Shown one piece after another: positions 62,728-64,000 of a stretch of DNA of 64,000 nucleotides. A program made the translations under genes and the position numbers. The notes below the pieces were generated by a model. The model saw nothing but the letters and a program-made list of their open reading frames with translations, did no database searches and had not been told where the DNA came from. The stretch is from Monocercomonoides exilis (lineage: Eukaryota; Preaxostyla; Oxymonadida; Polymastigidae), in contig LSRY02000036.1 of NCBI GenBank assembly GCA_001643675.2, forward strand, positions 531,001 to 595,000, read 5' to 3'. Each line of letters starts with the position of its first letter. The first letter of the stretch is position 1.

Positions 62728-64000
62728 ATGGGAAATAAAGTTGATGCGATGAATCCTGATAAAGATGCATTTGGATATACAAAGGCAATGAGCTGGATCA
62801 AAAATAATAAAACAGACCCGCCTGAGTGGATGAGGCATGATGCCACACTTCGCAACAATAAAGGAATGACAATGGCTGTGATATGGATTGCAAATGTCAA
62901 AACAGAACCACCAGAATGGATGAGACACAACAATGAAGTTGTAGACAAGGAAGGACAGACAATGGCGATGCTATGGATAAGTCATGTGAAGACAGAACCA
63001 CCAATTTGGATGAGACACGATATCACTCTTTGCAACAATAACGGATGGACAATGGCTATGATATGGATTGAAAATGTGAAAACAGATCCACCAGAATGGA
63101 TGAGACATGACCCCGCACTTGCGAACAATGATGGCTGGACGATGGCCATGCTTTGGACTTATCATGTGAAAACAGAACCATCAGAATGGATGAGACATGA
63201 CCCCGCACTTGCGAACGATGATGGCTGGACGATGGCCATGCTTTGGACTTATCATGTGAAAACAGATCCACCAGAATGGATGAGGCATGATATAACACTT
63301 GGCAATAAAGGCGGATGGACGATGGCCATGCTGTGGGCTTATCATGTTAAAACAGAACCACCAGAATGGATGAAGCATGATACTTCGCTTGTGAACAAAA
63401 ATGGGTGTACAATGGCTATGAACTGGATTTCAGATGTGAAGACAGAACCACCAATTTGGCTGAGACACGATGCAGAGCTTAAGGATAGAAATGGAATGAC
63501 TTTGGCCATGAATTGGATTATTTTGAAAGAAAATACTCCACCGGAATGGATGAGGCACGATCCTGCACTTGCGAACAATGATGGCTGGACGATGGCAATG
63601 CTGTGGATAAGTAAAGTTAAAACGGATGTTCTGGGATGGATGAGACATGACATCACCCTGCGCAACAAGGACGGATGGACGATGGCGATGATCTGGATTG
63701 AAAATGTGAAAACAAAGCCACCAGAATGGATGAGACATGATCCCGCACTTGCGAACAATGATGGCTGGACGATGGACATGCTGTGGATAAAGCACATCAA
63801 AACAGAGCCACCAGAATGGATGAAGGCGGACAATGTGGCTCACGATAAAAAAAAGAGAAGAGAGGGAACGAACTGTGAAAATGAAAGAAAATGTGAAAGC
63901 TTGGAGGGAGGAAAGGAGGAAGCGAAAGTTTTTGACAGAAATGGAAGAACAGATGCGATGAACTGGATTGTTGAAAACAAAGCAGAGCCTCCAGAGGAAA
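62728..64000 (+). CDS. Tandem 30-residue repeat protein, 3' end outside window
   Basis: The frame is open from ATG at 62728 (MGNKVDAMNPDKD) to the window edge, 424 codons, with no stop. An in-frame TAA sits 15 bp upstream, so this ATG is the likely start unless there is an upstream exon. From 62818 the PPEW motif recurs every 90 bp exactly, twelve times (last at 63808). The 30-residue unit is roughly PPEWMRHDPALANNDGWTMA followed by MLWIxxVKTE. After the twelfth unit, a charged insert of about 45 residues precedes a further repeat (NGRTDAMNWIVENKAEPPEE) at the window end. DG.T.AM followed by a hydrophobic helix and a loop is reminiscent of ankyrin-type repeats, but it is shorter than the 33-residue standard. 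Similar repeats occur in other metamonad proteins as I recall them. A role in binding is inferred only. No signal peptide is seen. Confidence 0.82.
   Translation, partial: MGNKVDAMNPDKDAFGYTKAMSWIKNNKTDPPEWMRHDATLRNNKGMTMAVIWIANVKTEPPEWMRHNNEVVDKEGQTMAMLWISHVKTEPPIWMRHDITLCNNNGWTMAMIWIENVKTDPPEWMRHDPALANNDGWTMAMLWTYHVKTEPSEWMRHDPALANDDGWTMAMLWTYHVKTDPPEWMRHDITLGNKGGWTMAMLWAYHVKTEPPEWMKHDTSLVNKNGCTMAMNWISDVKTEPPIWLRHDAELKDRNGMTLAMNWIILKENTPPEWMRHDPALANNDGWTMAMLWISKVKTDVLGWMRHDITLRNKDGWTMAMIWIENVKTKPPEWMRHDPALANNDGWTMDMLWIKHIKTEPPEWMKADNVAHDKKKRREGTNCENERKCESLEGGKEEAKVFDRNGRTDAMNWIVENKAEPPEE
62818..63897 (+). repeat. 90-bp tandem repeat array, 12 units
   Basis: Twelve units in exact 90-bp register encode the 30-residue repeats. 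Neighbouring units at 63088 and 63178 are almost identical at DNA level, including synonymous positions, while others share only the protein motif. That indicates ongoing local duplication or gene conversion on top of older repeats. The last unit is interrupted by the charged insert after about 63825. Confidence 0.88.

Noticed and set aside
62593-63843. Overlapping minus-strand frames rich in HPFWW and ISPKHGHRP motifs
   Set aside because: These are complements of the 90-bp repeat array. Their periodicity follows the plus-strand coding repeat, which has a proper start and an unbroken frame.
1-64000. CRISPR arrays, tRNA or rRNA genes, bacterial-type operons
   Set aside because: No spaced direct repeats of CRISPR type, no tRNA-like clover-leaf boxes and no rRNA core sequences were seen. 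Introns and gene content are eukaryotic.

Overview
This is a eukaryotic nuclear window from a protist. Coding regions are interrupted by short AT-rich GT-AG introns (48-177 bp); 24 can be placed, and reading phase confirms all but two. Genes are tightly packed on both strands, and TAA, TAG and TGA all act as stops. Serine-run-rich proteins, giant exons and a degenerate kinase-type C-terminal fragment of a kind I associate with oxymonads suggest Metamonada/Preaxostyla (Monocercomonoides-like). That assignment is inference; no rRNA is present to settle it.

Layout, left to right. 3-2620 (+): 3' part of translation factor eIF5B. 2928-12782 (+): a 3,268-residue Ser-rich, helical-repeat protein whose N-terminus weakly resembles karyopherin exportins. 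12962-15238 (-): seven-exon tandem AAA ATPase. 15330-17134 (+): seven-exon bystin/Enp1, divergent from the AAA gene across only 91 bp. 18395-19550: a mariner (DD34D) element with one nonsense codon. 20560-22964 (-): seven-exon Prp17/CDC40 splicing factor. 23492-54815 (+): a gene for a protein of about 10,370 residues, with an N-terminal eight-cysteine zinc finger from two small exons followed by one 30.9-kb exon full of serine tracts.

55104-62242 is a graveyard of mobile DNA: a 257-bp direct-repeat pair, a 158-bp foldback MITE with a TTTAA target duplication, a decayed hAT-like transposon with 17-bp subterminal repeats, a frameshifted kinase-like gene fragment on the minus strand, and a second hAT-like terminus. 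62728 to the window end (+) is an open frame of 90-bp (30-residue) tandem repeats running off the window.

The recognised genes are housekeeping: translation initiation (eIF5B), small-subunit ribosome biogenesis (bystin), probably large-subunit biogenesis if the AAA protein is AFG2/Drg1-like, and pre-mRNA splicing (Prp17). The two giant Ser-rich proteins and the 30-residue-repeat protein are the unexplained content.
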